Assembly (NCBI GenBank): GCA_024226935.1
Contig: JAAELK010000213.1
Span: 1 to 49,689, forward strand
Direction of reading: 5' to 3'
Source of the DNA: Desulfobacteraceae bacterium
Lineage (GTDB): Bacteria; Desulfobacterota; Desulfobacteria; Desulfobacterales; Desulfobacteraceae
Length of the DNA: 49,689 nt
The notes under the pieces were generated by a model that worked only from the letters and a program-made list of their open reading frames with translations, had not been told where the DNA came from and ran no database searches. Below are positions 10,500 through 21,300 of the stretch, piece by piece (the first letter of the stretch is position 1; every line of letters begins with the position of its first letter). A program made the translations under genes and the position numbers.

Positions 10500-10930
10500 T
10501 AACAAGCCCTCCCAAGAATTTTTTCGCCGATGGCCTTAGCATAAAGCTCAACCTCACCCTCAAGGGCTTTCCGGGCCTGTTCAGTCTCAGACACCACCTG
10601 CTCTTTAATTTGAGCAAGATTTACCTGAGCCTTCTTGTTAATCTGGTCGATTATTTCCTTTTCTTCTTTTGATGCCACTTCAACAAAGACTTCTTTTTCC
10701 TTCAGTCCTTTGGATCTGGCCTCTTTCAAACCGTTTTTATAGTAATCCTTCTGGGCATAAAGATCAGCAGAGGCTTTTTCAAAGCCGGCTTCAAGGCCTT
10801 CAACCTTTGCTTTTCTTTCCAGAATAATATTACGAATCGGTTTGTAAAGTACCAAATTGAGCACAAAAAGTAGAACAAGGAAATTGATGATCTGATATAA
10901 TAACGATATATCAGGAATCACAGTTATCAT
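10499..10930 (-). CDS. atpF': F1Fo ATP synthase b' subunit
   Basis: Second b-type stalk subunit, 143 residues. One membrane helix lies near the N-terminus (about 8-28, ending in LYKPIRNIILERK, the b-subunit signature), followed by a charged coiled coil. It is the first gene of the atp operon, with a strong ribosome site (GGAGGGG). Two different b subunits are typical of deltaproteobacteria, cyanobacteria and alphaproteobacteria. The a and c subunit genes (atpB, atpE) are not in the window and must lie elsewhere. Confidence 0.93.
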   Translation of the reverse strand: MITVIPDISLLYQIINFLVLLFVLNLVLYKPIRNIILERKAKVEGLEAGFEKASADLYAQKDYYKNGLKEARSKGLKEKEVFVEVASKEEKEIIDQINKKAQVNLAQIKEQVVSETEQARKALEGEVELYAKAIGEKILGRAC

Positions 10931-11032
10931 AAAATCCCCTCCGCCAGTTAATAATTATTAAAAAATCAACTACTTATATCCTACTGACTGTTCCTTTACG
11001 AAAACAGCCTAAATTCCGTTCAAATGGAAACC

Positions 11033-11061
11033 TGAGTACCATCCAGACAAGCATTTGTCAA
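11033..11061 (-). promoter_or_regulatory. probable sigma-70 promoter of the atp operon
   Basis: The minus strand has TTGACA (11056-11061) and TACTCA (11033-11038) with a 17-base spacer. The weak -10 is preceded by TG in the extended -10 position. It lies about 100 bases upstream of atpF', in the only sizable gap between rodA and the atp genes. Confidence 0.5.
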
Positions 11062-11122
11062 CATTGAATAATAAATTATTTACTAGCATGATTTGATATT
11101 TTCACAGGTCTTTTCAGATCAA

Positions 11123-12229
11123 CTAATTAGTGAATTTTCGCATACTGATATTTAGAAGGATTCCAAAACCAACCATATTAGTCACCACAGATGACCCACC
11201 ATATGAAATAAGCGGCAAAGGAACCCCTACCACCGGCATCAACCCCATGACCATCCCGATATTAATAAAAATCTGCCAGAAAATCATGATGGTAATACCA
11301 AATGCTAAAATCGACCCGAAGGTATTACGACAATTATAGGCAATATTCAGCCCCCAAAATAAGAGAATCAAATAAAGAACCAATAATATCAGACAACCAA
11401 CAAGCCCCCATTCCTCAGCAAGTACGGAAAGAATAAAATCGGTGTGTTGCTCTGGCAAAAAAGACAATGCACTCTGGGTTCCTTTCAAAAAACCCTTACC
11501 CATAACCATACCGGACCCAATGGCAATTTTGGACTGAATAATATGGTATCCAGCCCCCAAAGGATCCCGATCAGGATCCAAAAATGTCAATATTCTATCT
11601 TTTTGATATGCTTTAAGCCCCACAAACCACACCAGAGGCACAATGGAAAACCCAATACCAGCCAGAGTAAAAAAAACTTTTTTTTCCACCTTCACAAACA
11701 GGGTAATGGATCCTGCAATCAACAACAACAAAAGCCCCGTACCAAGATCAGGTTGATTAACAATTAAGCCAAAGGGAATAAGACATAAAATTGCAGGTTT
11801 GATAAGGTCACGAAACCCCAGCCCTTCCATGGATACACAAGTGGAATAAACAGATGCCAGACTAATCACCAAAGCAATTTTCATCAGCTCGGAAGGTTGT
11901 ATGCGAACAAACCCAATTACCAACCACCGACGGGAACCACCACCCAACTCTCCAAATAGATAAATTGCGACCAGCATCCCCACACAAAGGGTATAGATGA
12001 ACAAATTCAATTTATCCAATTCCCTAAAATCAATCACCACCGAGGCGAGCATAATACAAAGCCCTGTAACCATCCAGATTATCTGTCTTTTAAAAAGAGG
12101 ATGAACCCCCACCCCATCATGGCCTGCAGTAACCGCGCTGTACAAAATGACAAGACCTGCAGAACAGATCAACAAGATAACAACCAGAAATCCCCAGTCA
12201 AAATTTTCAATCAATCGTCTGTCAAACAT
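11123..12229 (-). CDS. rodA: rod-shape peptidoglycan glycosyltransferase RodA
   Basis: SEDS-family polytopic membrane enzyme that polymerises glycan strands for cell elongation together with PBP2. The 368 residues contain about ten hydrophobic segments and the family motifs GGGSRRWLVIGFVRIQPSEL, the QPDLGTG loop (which carries the essential Asp), QSKIAIGSGMVMGKG, LPEQHTDFILSVLAEE and VPLPLISYGGSS near the C-terminus. Length is normal. It is the last gene of the mreBCD-mrdA-rodA operon, with the ribosome site CAGGAG before the ATG. Confidence 0.96.
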   Translation of the reverse strand: MFDRRLIENFDWGFLVVILLICSAGLVILYSAVTAGHDGVGVHPLFKRQIIWMVTGLCIMLASVVIDFRELDKLNLFIYTLCVGMLVAIYLFGELGGGSRRWLVIGFVRIQPSELMKIALVISLASVYSTCVSMEGLGFRDLIKPAILCLIPFGLIVNQPDLGTGLLLLLIAGSITLFVKVEKKVFFTLAGIGFSIVPLVWFVGLKAYQKDRILTFLDPDRDPLGAGYHIIQSKIAIGSGMVMGKGFLKGTQSALSFLPEQHTDFILSVLAEEWGLVGCLILLVLYLILLFWGLNIAYNCRNTFGSILAFGITIMIFWQIFINIGMVMGLMPVVGVPLPLISYGGSSVVTNMVGFGILLNISMRKFTN

Positions 12230-12253
12230 GATACACTCCTGTGATTCGGGATT

Positions 12254-14080
12254 TTATGGGGTCTGACGTTCAAGATATTGTTTTATCAAAGCCCTGGCAA
12301 TGGGAGCTGATACAGAAGCCCCGTGTTCTCCATGCTCAATAATCACACTGATGGCAATTTTCGGTGCTTGTGCCGGGGCATAACAGACAAACCAAGCATG
12401 ATCCCTCAGACTGCGGCCAAGATTTGTATTATCAAATTTTTCTCCGGCCTTTCGACTGTACACCTGGGCAGTCCCCGTCTTACCAGCGATATCTATCCCC
12501 TTGATCCGGATTTGTCTGCCTGTTCCCCGTCTCCCCTCAACCGTCTTTAAAAGCCCTTTTTGAACCAGGGCCAGGTTTTTTTTGCTGACCGGTAAGCCAC
12601 CGATAATTTCAGGTTCGATTGATTTAATAATATTACCATCACTATCCTCAATTGACTTTACTATCCTAGGTCGATAAAGAGTCCCACTATTTCCCACGGC
12701 TGCAATAAAAACTGCCATCTGAAGAGGAGTAACCAGATCAAACCCCTGCCCAATACTGATGGAAAGAGTTTCTCCTGCCTGCCAGGATTCATGATACCTT
12801 TTTTTCTTCCAGGCCGCCGTTGGAATTAACCCACGCCTTTCATGATCCAGCCTAATCCCAGTCAATCTGCCAAGCCCGCATCCGGTAGCATATTGGGCAA
12901 GAGTATCCACTCCTACTTTTTCTCCGGCCTGGTAAAAAAACACATCACAGGACTGGGCCAGAGCGTCCACCACATTAATTTCCCCGTGTCCATACCTATT
13001 CCAACATTGATAGCGCCTATTTCCAAACTGATAATATCCTGGACAAAAAAAAGTACTGCGTCCATCGATTACCTTTTCTTCCAGAGCAGCAATGGCAGTG
13101 ACAATCTTATAAGTAGAAGCCGGGGGATACTCAGCCTGAATCGCCTTATTATTCATGGGCCTGCCAGGGTCTGCCATCAAGACCTTCCACTTTTTACTGC
13201 TGATCCCGCCGATAAAATCATTTTGATCAAAACTGGGCGCACTCGCCATTACCAGGACATCGCCATTGGATGGATCAATAGCCACCACTGCACCATCATG
13301 ATTACCCAGCAGTTTTTCCGCTGTTTTCTGCAATTCCAGATCAAGGGTCAGGTGTAAATCATTCCCGGAACGAGGTGGAACGGTTTTCAAAACCTTGACT
13401 ACCCTCCCCTTGGCATCTACCTCTACCTGGCGCCCTCCCCCCTTCCCATGCAAATACGATTCAAAACTTTTTTCAACTCCGTAACGCCCAATGGAATCGC
13501 CGGTTTTTACATTGGGAAAGCTACCACTCTCAAGTTCCCTGCGATTGATCTGTCCCAGATAGCCTAAAAGGTGAGCAGCCAGCTTTTCGTATACATAGTG
13601 ACGGGTGGGTTCGATATCAATATGAATTCCCGGCAGATCAAATTTATGGGCCTCTACGATGGCCAGTTGATCTCTTGAAATATCCCGTTTCAATGTCAAC
13701 TGCTTATAGAAAGCAGCTTTCCCAGCCTTTGTAATGTTCTCCATTAGATCTTCATAGGGAACATCAATCAAGGAAGCAAGCTTTTTGACAGTCTCTTTCA
13801 CCGGATTGGCATCTTCCAGGACAATATTCAGATCAAAGGCAGGACGATTTTCCACCAAAAGATTATTATTCCGATCATAAATAAGCCCCCGGGAAGATTT
13901 AATGCTTTTAAGTCGAACGCAATTGGTTTTGGAAAGACGACGGTATTCCTCCCCTTTAATCACTTGAAGATATACCAACCTCAAAAGCAACAAAGCAAAT
14001 ACCATCAAAAAACAAAGGCTTGCCCCCATTAAGCGCTGTTTTATCCATTCCCTATCAACATTTTTATTTAAGCCGCTCAC
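12254..14080 (-). CDS. mrdA: penicillin-binding protein 2 (elongasome transpeptidase)
   Basis: Class B PBP that crosslinks peptidoglycan during elongation, partner of RodA. I choose the GTG at 14080: it directly follows the mreD stop and is preceded by AGGGGG, while a TTG at 14104 would overlap mreD and lacks a ribosome site. The product is 608 residues. Features are one N-terminal membrane helix (about 18-42), a dimerisation/pedestal domain starting at SSRGLIYDRN, and the transpeptidase domain with PASTYK (nucleophile Ser about 322), the SCD motif of the SxN class, and GKTGTAQ near the C-terminus. Confidence 0.95.
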   Translation of the reverse strand: MSGLNKNVDREWIKQRLMGASLCFLMVFALLLLRLVYLQVIKGEEYRRLSKTNCVRLKSIKSSRGLIYDRNNNLLVENRPAFDLNIVLEDANPVKETVKKLASLIDVPYEDLMENITKAGKAAFYKQLTLKRDISRDQLAIVEAHKFDLPGIHIDIEPTRHYVYEKLAAHLLGYLGQINRRELESGSFPNVKTGDSIGRYGVEKSFESYLHGKGGGRQVEVDAKGRVVKVLKTVPPRSGNDLHLTLDLELQKTAEKLLGNHDGAVVAIDPSNGDVLVMASAPSFDQNDFIGGISSKKWKVLMADPGRPMNNKAIQAEYPPASTYKIVTAIAALEEKVIDGRSTFFCPGYYQFGNRRYQCWNRYGHGEINVVDALAQSCDVFFYQAGEKVGVDTLAQYATGCGLGRLTGIRLDHERRGLIPTAAWKKKRYHESWQAGETLSISIGQGFDLVTPLQMAVFIAAVGNSGTLYRPRIVKSIEDSDGNIIKSIEPEIIGGLPVSKKNLALVQKGLLKTVEGRRGTGRQIRIKGIDIAGKTGTAQVYSRKAGEKFDNTNLGRSLRDHAWFVCYAPAQAPKIAISVIIEHGEHGASVSAPIARALIKQYLERQTP

Positions 14081-14081
14081 A

Positions 14082-14615
14082 TCACCCCCTATACCTATGG
14101 GCAAATTGTTTTTTCAACATCTTTACCAGATACATCCAATACTGCCTGAAGACATTTATGATCCAGACACCGGGTGGTATAAAAAGCCCCCCCCAAAAAA
14201 GCTGTTTGACCATCAATGTAAAATTCATCTGTCCAACAGCCCCACGACCGTGCTCAATAAACACTGAAAACAAAATTAATCCCTGCTGAATAAGGACAGA
14301 AACCACACCTATGGCCATGATAAATATAATACTGCGTTGAAAAACAAATTTTTTAAACAATTTTACGATCATATAAATCCACAGATACGAAAAAATATGA
14401 TGAAAAAATGCCACCCCCGATATGCTGTCCATGATACCGCCTATGAGGATAATAGTCAGAATTACAGCATAATTGGAATAAAGAAGACTTAAAAAGATGA
14501 TATTTATTATCATCAGATCAAAACACTGGGAAAACCAGAAAAACGAAGGAAAGACAACGGTTTGAAAAACGATCAGGCAACCAGTGAGAATGACAAAAAA
14601 CAAAACATTCATCAT
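14082..14615 (-). CDS. mreD: rod shape-determining protein MreD
   Basis: Small integral membrane component of the elongasome that supports MreC and MreB. It has 177 residues with about five or six hydrophobic segments and the MreD-like segment IILIGGIMDSISGVAFFHH. Sequence conservation is low, so the assignment leans on topology, size and the fixed order mreB-mreC-mreD-mrdA. AAGGG lies upstream of two adjacent ATG codons, either of which could start it. Confidence 0.88.
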   Translation of the reverse strand: MMNVLFFVILTGCLIVFQTVVFPSFFWFSQCFDLMIINIIFLSLLYSNYAVILTIILIGGIMDSISGVAFFHHIFSYLWIYMIVKLFKKFVFQRSIIFIMAIGVVSVLIQQGLILFSVFIEHGRGAVGQMNFTLMVKQLFWGGLFIPPGVWIINVFRQYWMYLVKMLKKQFAHRYRG

Positions 14616-14633
14616 GGGAAAACCCTTGGTAAA

Positions 14634-15446
14634 TTATTTAGCATTTATAAATACAAGCACGTCTTCGAGTTTATCAAAATTAACACTGGTCTCAACGGTA
14701 ATATTCTGGAACAATTGGGAATGTGTATTCTCAACATCCAATATCCTGCCGATTTTCAATCCCTTGGGAAATACCTGATCAAGCCCCGATGACACAATCA
14801 TCTCACCGGCTTTTATTTCATCCTTTCTCAATGCATAAACAAAAATACATTGGTCTTTATTATTCCCCTTAATCATTCCCCGAACCCGTGTATCTTGAAC
14901 CAGGGCATCCACTGCAGAATTACGATCCGTGATAAGCAGCACCTTAGAAGAAGAGTTGGAAACTTGAATAATCTGGCCAACAATCCCTTCTGAAACCAAC
15001 ACCGGAGAACCTTTAATAACCCCGTCCACCTTCCCCTTGTCTATCATAATGGTCTTAAACCAAGGAGACGGATCCCTGGCAATGACCTGGGCCGCCACAT
15101 AGATATCCGGAACTGAACTTGTAAAATCCACTAATTTTTTCAATCGTGAATTTTCCTGTTCCAACTCTGCATATCTATTCTGAATTTCCATGGCCCGGGA
15201 CAATCGGACCTTAAGTTCAGTATTTTCCTGAACCGCCAGAACCGACATAAAATAGGTTTTCCAGACAGATTCTGTAAAACCCATTGTCTTGCTCACTAAA
15301 AGCTGGAAAGGAGAGGTTAAAGAAATAGCTATTCTCTCAAGACTGCTGACAGGAAGAGATTGTCTACTGGTCATTGTTATTACGGTAAAATTAACCGCAA
15401 TAAACAATAACACTCCCATGAAAACAAGCATTTTCTTTGAAAACAT
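14634..15446 (-). CDS. mreC: rod shape-determining protein MreC
   Basis: Periplasmic scaffold of the elongasome that binds PBP2 and MreD. The 270 residues have one membrane helix (about 8-25), a coiled coil (about 70-108, with the ELEQENSRLKKLVDF segment) and a beta-rich domain with the conserved VIARDPSPWFKTIMIDKG and KGSPVLVSEGIVGQI. It starts four bases after the mreB stop, implying translational coupling. Confidence 0.95.
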   Translation of the reverse strand: MFSKKMLVFMGVLLFIAVNFTVITMTSRQSLPVSSLERIAISLTSPFQLLVSKTMGFTESVWKTYFMSVLAVQENTELKVRLSRAMEIQNRYAELEQENSRLKKLVDFTSSVPDIYVAAQVIARDPSPWFKTIMIDKGKVDGVIKGSPVLVSEGIVGQIIQVSNSSSKVLLITDRNSAVDALVQDTRVRGMIKGNNKDQCIFVYALRKDEIKAGEMIVSSGLDQVFPKGLKIGRILDVENTHSQLFQNITVETSVNFDKLEDVLVFINAK

Positions 15447-15450
15447 TTAA

Positions 15451-16590
<1,140 letters not shown>

Positions 16591-16623
16591 TTACAAGACT
16601 AAAAGTCTGAAACAAATAATAAA

Positions 16624-17685
16624 TCACCTAAAACCCATGGAAACCAAGTCATGGAGTTGGGGTCGAAAATCTTTAATTTTCTGGTTCGCCCGGCTTGGAT
16701 GAACCCGATTGGTCAACAAAATAACGATCAATTGAGAATTTGGATCCAACCAAAAAGAGGTACCGGTAAACCCCAAATGTCCCACAGAAGCTGGTGAAAA
16801 AAAATGGCCGGCAGATGAATTTAATTTTGAGGGAGTATCAAATCCGGCTACCATATCCCGACCCTGCTCTTTGCAAACAAAAGAACCAAGGACATCAGGA
16901 TCCAACACAAGAGTGGATCCATGGCCAATGGCATTGAGTATCTCACAACAAAGAGTATGGATGGACAAAGCATCCCCAAAAAGCCCGGCATGCCCCTCTA
17001 TACCACCGGCAGCCCAGGCGTTATCATCATCCACTTCTCCGGTCAGGTTTTTTCTGCGCCAGGGACAGGCCTGGGTCGAAACCAGACGGTCTTTTTTAAT
17101 TGGCTTACAGTCCAGATCAATAAAAAACAGATCCCGGATACCCAGAGGCTCATATATTTTTTCCCGGACAAATTGATCAAGTCTTTGCCCGGAAATAATC
17201 TCAATCACCCAGGACAATAACATATATCCCAGATCACTGTATATCTGTTTTTTTCCCGGTTCCACCCCGGCAAGTTCTTTAATGATCAAGTTGCGCAATA
17301 ACTGCCGGGGCCTGTGTTTTTCCTTGACCATGGATATGAAAAATTGTCTGTGGGCCGGCAGACCCGAAGTATGACGCAAAAGCATATCAATGGTAATCCT
17401 TGCCTGCCCAACTGCTGGAATCACATCCCCCAATAATGTATCCAGGGATAACATTTTTTCCTTCACCAATTGAGCAACAGCAAGGGCAGTGGCCAAAGGT
17501 TTGGTCAAAGATGCCAGATCAAAAATGGCATTATTTTGCATGGGACGCTGTTCATTCAGGTTTGCCACACCATAGGCCTCATGGAACAAAACATCATTAC
17601 CCTTGGCACATAATAAAACAGCTCCTGGAAATACCGAATCCGCAACACCTGCTGCCATCATCCTGGAAATATCAAGATCTTTCAC
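16624..17685 (-). CDS. beta-lactamase-family serine hydrolase
   Basis: Member of the class C beta-lactamase / D-aminopeptidase / esterase superfamily, a serine acyl enzyme that may act on D-amino acid peptides, cell-wall fragments or esters. Motifs are ASLTKP with the SxxK nucleophile (Ser about 59), a Tyr-containing YSD motif in place of the usual YxN, and HLGFTGTSFW near the C-terminus in place of KTG. No signal peptide is visible, so it is probably cytoplasmic. The chosen GTG at 17685 overlaps the upstream stop by four bases (GTGA) and follows AGGTGA. An ATG five codons earlier lacks a ribosome site. Its place directly after an LD-carboxypeptidase hints at murein peptide recycling. Substrate unknown. 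Confidence 0.85.
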   Translation of the reverse strand: MKDLDISRMMAAGVADSVFPGAVLLCAKGNDVLFHEAYGVANLNEQRPMQNNAIFDLASLTKPLATALAVAQLVKEKMLSLDTLLGDVIPAVGQARITIDMLLRHTSGLPAHRQFFISMVKEKHRPRQLLRNLIIKELAGVEPGKKQIYSDLGYMLLSWVIEIISGQRLDQFVREKIYEPLGIRDLFFIDLDCKPIKKDRLVSTQACPWRRKNLTGEVDDDNAWAAGGIEGHAGLFGDALSIHTLCCEILNAIGHGSTLVLDPDVLGSFVCKEQGRDMVAGFDTPSKLNSSAGHFFSPASVGHLGFTGTSFWLDPNSQLIVILLTNRVHPSRANQKIKDFRPQLHDLVSMGFR

Positions 17686-18572
17686 TGAGTCACCTGCCAT
17701 TTTAACTGCGCCCTTGCAGTATCAAGCACCACATCCAATCCCATGGGAAGGGACAGATTAAGATCTCCATGTCCCGCACAAAGCCCCATGACAAGCGGTA
17801 CCCCATCAAATATTTCCGATAAAATCTGGGGGATATACTCCCAGTTTTCACAATTGTCAAAGGATCCGGTTATGACACCTTTTATACCCATGAGCATCCC
17901 GGCCATCTTCATCTGAGAGAGCATGCGATCGATTTTATAGGCCGGCTCCCCCACATCTTCAAGAAAAAGAATTCCTCCATCAAAATTGGGTTGAAATGGA
18001 GTACCAATCAAATGGGTCAGAGTAGCCATGTTTCCACCCACAAGTTTTCCCTGGGCCTGCCCAGGGAACAGACACAAAGCATCATCGATCTTAATATCCG
18101 CCGGAATATCAGTGATGGCCCTATAAAAAGAAGAAATAGTTCCAGGAGAAGCCGAAGCAAGGGAGACCAGATTGGGTCCATGAACAGCAGCAAATTGAGT
18201 TTGTTGAATTATTGCCGTTAAAAGGGCTGTGACATCTGAAAAACCAATGACCAATTTAGGATTTTTCCGAATCATTTCCCAATCCAGGTTCTCCAACATC
18301 CGCATAGCCCCAAATCCCCCCCTGGCAGCAATAATCCCTTTTATACCAGGATCTGCAAACAACTCATTAATAACCGCAGCCCGGGAAGAATCATCCCCGG
18401 CAAGATACCGTTTTTTTCCAAAAATCCCCCGGGGCACATGGACATGAAAGCCCAGGGTTTTAAGACAATCAATCCCCAGGTTTAATCTTTTGTCATCAAA
18501 ACAAGCACAGGGAGCTGCCACCCCGATGGTATCCCCTTTTTCCAATGGGTAAAAGTTTTTCATCATTTCCAT
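17682..18572 (-). CDS. ldcA: LD-carboxypeptidase (peptidase family S66)
   Basis: Cytoplasmic serine peptidase of the LdcA/MccF family. LdcA removes the terminal D-Ala from murein tetrapeptides during recycling. The 296 residues show a DTIGVAAP start, the substrate-binding AARGGFGAMRML, the nucleophile in IGFSDVTALL (Ser112), the Glu of FLEDVGEPAYKIDRML and the His of AGHGDLNLSLPMG, completing the Ser-Glu-His triad. It overlaps the following serine hydrolase gene by four bases, so the two are co-translated. MccF-type self-immunity function is the alternative, but nothing nearby suggests a microcin. Confidence 0.9.
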   Translation of the reverse strand: MEMMKNFYPLEKGDTIGVAAPCACFDDKRLNLGIDCLKTLGFHVHVPRGIFGKKRYLAGDDSSRAAVINELFADPGIKGIIAARGGFGAMRMLENLDWEMIRKNPKLVIGFSDVTALLTAIIQQTQFAAVHGPNLVSLASASPGTISSFYRAITDIPADIKIDDALCLFPGQAQGKLVGGNMATLTHLIGTPFQPNFDGGILFLEDVGEPAYKIDRMLSQMKMAGMLMGIKGVITGSFDNCENWEYIPQILSEIFDGVPLVMGLCAGHGDLNLSLPMGLDVVLDTARAQLKWQVTQ

Positions 18573-18763
18573 CCCAAATCCCAGATTATTTCCTTGGCTT
18601 ACCTTTGCTCTTTAATACACCCACAAATAAAATCAGGCAATACCCTTGACAAAAGACCTGTATTTATAATTCAAATTCTATTTGATCAACATATATATCA
18701 TATCCATGGATTTTATAACCATCTACAAGTCGCATTTTTCCATTACTCCAAAATATTGATTTT

Positions 18764-18952
18764 TTAAATGGGAATAGTATCAACAATATCTGCAGCACCA
18801 TCAATAACATCATGGGTGGCGTTCCCCGCAACAGGTACGATGGAAACAACAGCCCCGCCCACCCGCATGGGAACAGTCACAACTTTTGTTAAAACACAGC
18901 CACTTAGTTGAAACAATAAAAATAACAATACAATCGTTTTTAATAACCTCAT
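18764..18952 (-). CDS. small lipoprotein, DUF6726-like
   Basis: A 62-residue protein with a lipoprotein signal (hydrophobic core LLKTIVLLFLLFQ and lipobox LSGC, Cys about 19). The mature part is short, with a VVTVPMRVGGAVVSIVPVAG segment and an acidic end AADIVDTIPI. The ATG at 18952 is preferred because AAGGA lies seven bases upstream, and a GTG two codons earlier has poorer spacing. The pattern resembles small lipoproteins grouped as DUF6726, recalled rather than searched. Function is unknown. Between it and the LD-carboxypeptidase (18573-18763) I see no further convincing gene. Confidence 0.7.
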   Translation of the reverse strand: MRLLKTIVLLFLLFQLSGCVLTKVVTVPMRVGGAVVSIVPVAGNATHDVIDGAADIVDTIPI

Positions 18953-19108
18953 AACCACTTCCTTGATCTTAAAAAAAAAACATATCTACGTAGTCCACCA
19001 TCAATTACAATCAGATACACAACGCCATTTTATATCACATATCAATAAGCAAAATCAAAAATGTGTAACTAAAAAGCTCAGCAACATATCTGTATAACCA
19101 AGAATTTT

Positions 19109-19137
19109 TTGACAAAATTCTCAAAAATTGCAATACT
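19109..19137 (+). promoter_or_regulatory. sigma-70 promoter for the U32 gene
   Basis: TTGACA (19109-19114) and AATACT (19132-19137) with a 17-base spacer, about 35 bases upstream of the U32 start codon. The surrounding gap is AT-rich and divides two divergent genes. Confidence 0.55.
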
Positions 19138-19170
19138 ATCAGGTTATTAATTTTATATTTAAAGGTATCA

Positions 19171-21159
19171 ATGAATCCTACCATCCCCATGATCCTGGCA
19201 CCGGCCGGGAATACAAAATCATTTTTAGCAGCCATTGCCGCAGGTGCTGATGCAATTTATTGTGGATTAAAAATATTTTCCGCCCGAATGGAAGCAGATA
19301 ATTTTTCCATTGAAGAACTGAGCAGACTATCTGCCCTGGCACATTCCAAACAGATTAAAGTCTATATCGCTTTCAACTCAATCATCAAGGAAACTGAACT
19401 TGAAAAAGTTTTTAATATATTGACCAAGCTTTGTCAATTTGTCCAATTTGATGCCTTGATTATTCAAGACCTTGCCATGATTCCCCTGGCAAAAAAAGCA
19501 GGGTTTAAAAAACAATTTCATCTGTCCACCCTGGGTAATTGTACCTCCCCCTCGGGTCTTGAAGCCGCCGAAAAAGCTGGATTTTCCCGGGTAGTATTGC
19601 CGAGGGAATTTAATATAGATGAAATTAAAGAGATGGCCCAGAAAAAACCGGACCAGATGACCCTTGAAATTTTTATCCATGGCGCTCTTTGCTACTCCAT
19701 TTCAGGCCGGTGTTATTGGAGTTCCTGGTTTGGCGGAAAAAGTGCCTTGAGAGGGCGCTGTGTCCAACCTTGTCGACGCATATATGAACAAAAGGATCAA
19801 AAAAAACGCCATTTTTCCTGTATGGATTTTTCCGCCGATGTCCTGACAAAAGTGCTAAAAGAAATTGCCGGGGTAAGTACCTGGAAAATTGAAGGCAGAA
19901 AAAAAAGTCCCCATTATGTATATTATACTGTCAAAGCCTACAGACTGCTAAGAGATGACCCCACAAAGAAAAAAGAGGCCATGGCCTATCTCGACTATGC
20001 CATGGGAAGACAATTCTCCCATTACAATCTCTTATCCCAACGCATTCAGAACCCCTTGGACCATACATCGGAAACAGGATCAGGTCTCTTTCTGGGAAGA
20101 ATTAAAAATCCTGCCGAACCATATTTTAATACCCAGGAAGAACTTTTTAATGGCGATTTATTAAGAATAGGGTATGAAGAAAATGAATTCCATGACATCC
20201 AGAAGGTCACCCGGGCAATCCCGAAAAAAGGAAAATTTTATTTATCCAAACGATCCAAATTTAAAATTAAAAAGGGAACCCCTGTTTTTATCATTGACCG
20301 AAGGGGACCAGAATTACAGACTTTAATAAAAGGCCTGGAAGCAGAACTCGACCGGATGGAAAAAGAGAAGGCAGAAAAAATTCGGGTAGAACCAGTTACT
20401 AACATCCCCTTTTTGAGTACCAGGACGGCAAAACAGAGCTCTTCCAAAAAAAGATCGGTTGAATTGTATGTATCCAGGGGAAACCACAATGCCAACAAAA
20501 ACCATTCTATAAAACGCCACGAAGATAAGGGTTTGTGGATTGCTTCCAATGCCTATGGAAATAAACCCCAGGGCAGGACCTGGCTGTGGTTGGACCCTCT
20601 GGTGTTTCCAGGAGAAGAAAATATCTGTCGCAACTATGTGGACAAAGCAATCAAAAAAGGAGCCAAAAACTTCGTTTTAAATGCATTCTGGCAGATCGGC
20701 CTGTTTAAAGATCCCAAGAATCTGAATCTCTGGGGCGGACCCTTTTGCAACATCACCAACTCAATGACTATTAACCTGATGAAAACCCATGGATTTTCCG
20801 GCGCCATTGTAAGCCCGGAATTGGACAAAGAAACCATTCTTCGTCTGCCAGAAACCTCGGATCTGCCCCTGGGAATTGTTACCCATGGTAATTGGCCCCT
20901 TGCCGTCTCCCGGATTATCTCCCCGGACCTTACACTGGGGCAAATATTTCAAAGCCCGAAAGGAGAAGGCGCCTGGATCAGTAAATCAAACAATATATAC
21001 TATGTTTTTCCTAACTGGCCCCTGGACCTTTCCGCCCAGAAAGAAGAGTTGGAACGGGCAGGTTATTCTGTTTTTGTATCCCTCTTGGAAAATATTCCCA
21101 AGACAATTAAAATGAAACAAAGACCCGGACTGTGGAATTGGAATTTAAAACTGCTATAA
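19171..21159 (+). CDS. peptidase U32 family protein (RlhA/YegQ type)
   Basis: A 662-residue member of family U32. Several members are now known as RNA or tRNA hydroxylation enzymes using prephenate (RlhA, TrhP) rather than peptidases. The N-terminal half is a TIM-barrel-like domain with ILAPAGNTKSFLAAIAAGAD and IYCGLK. The signature stretch has HGALCYSISGRCYWS followed by Cys-containing GRCVQPCRR, matching the four-cysteine cluster of the family. The C-terminal half (about 350-662) is less conserved and makes the protein longer than the 300-450 residue members. The start has AAAGG upstream. Which substrate this paralogue uses cannot be read from sequence. Confidence 0.88.
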   Translation: MNPTIPMILAPAGNTKSFLAAIAAGADAIYCGLKIFSARMEADNFSIEELSRLSALAHSKQIKVYIAFNSIIKETELEKVFNILTKLCQFVQFDALIIQDLAMIPLAKKAGFKKQFHLSTLGNCTSPSGLEAAEKAGFSRVVLPREFNIDEIKEMAQKKPDQMTLEIFIHGALCYSISGRCYWSSWFGGKSALRGRCVQPCRRIYEQKDQKKRHFSCMDFSADVLTKVLKEIAGVSTWKIEGRKKSPHYVYYTVKAYRLLRDDPTKKKEAMAYLDYAMGRQFSHYNLLSQRIQNPLDHTSETGSGLFLGRIKNPAEPYFNTQEELFNGDLLRIGYEENEFHDIQKVTRAIPKKGKFYLSKRSKFKIKKGTPVFIIDRRGPELQTLIKGLEAELDRMEKEKAEKIRVEPVTNIPFLSTRTAKQSSSKKRSVELYVSRGNHNANKNHSIKRHEDKGLWIASNAYGNKPQGRTWLWLDPLVFPGEENICRNYVDKAIKKGAKNFVLNAFWQIGLFKDPKNLNLWGGPFCNITNSMTINLMKTHGFSGAIVSPELDKETILRLPETSDLPLGIVTHGNWPLAVSRIISPDLTLGQIFQSPKGEGAWISKSNNIYYVFPNWPLDLSAQKEELERAGYSVFVSLLENIPKTIKMKQRPGLWNWNLKLL

Positions 21160-21259
21160 ATTTCACACAGTCCGGATCTATAATTTAATTTTACAGGTCC
21201 TCCATACGGATTTATATGCAACTCCCGATATGCCAAAAGAGAGTTACAGTCTTTGTTGC

Positions 21260-21293
21260 GGGCGGAACCAAGGGTAAAATCCCTGGTCCGCCC
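21260..21293. terminator. strong hairpin between convergent genes
   Basis: GGGCGGAACCAAGGG and CCCTGGTCCGCCC can pair with two single-base bulges around a TAAAAT loop. It lies between the convergent stops of the U32 and universal stress genes and could stop transcription from both sides. No T-run follows on either strand, so intrinsic termination is not certain. Confidence 0.5.
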
Positions 21294-21300
21294 ATGGCGG

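Noticed and set aside
18664-18849. 61-codon minus-strand frame overlapping the small lipoprotein
   Set aside because: It overlaps the lipoprotein in another frame and has no ribosome site. Its tail includes a 23-codon piece (from about 18735) with GGAGTAATGG upstream that might be translated, but nothing recognisable.
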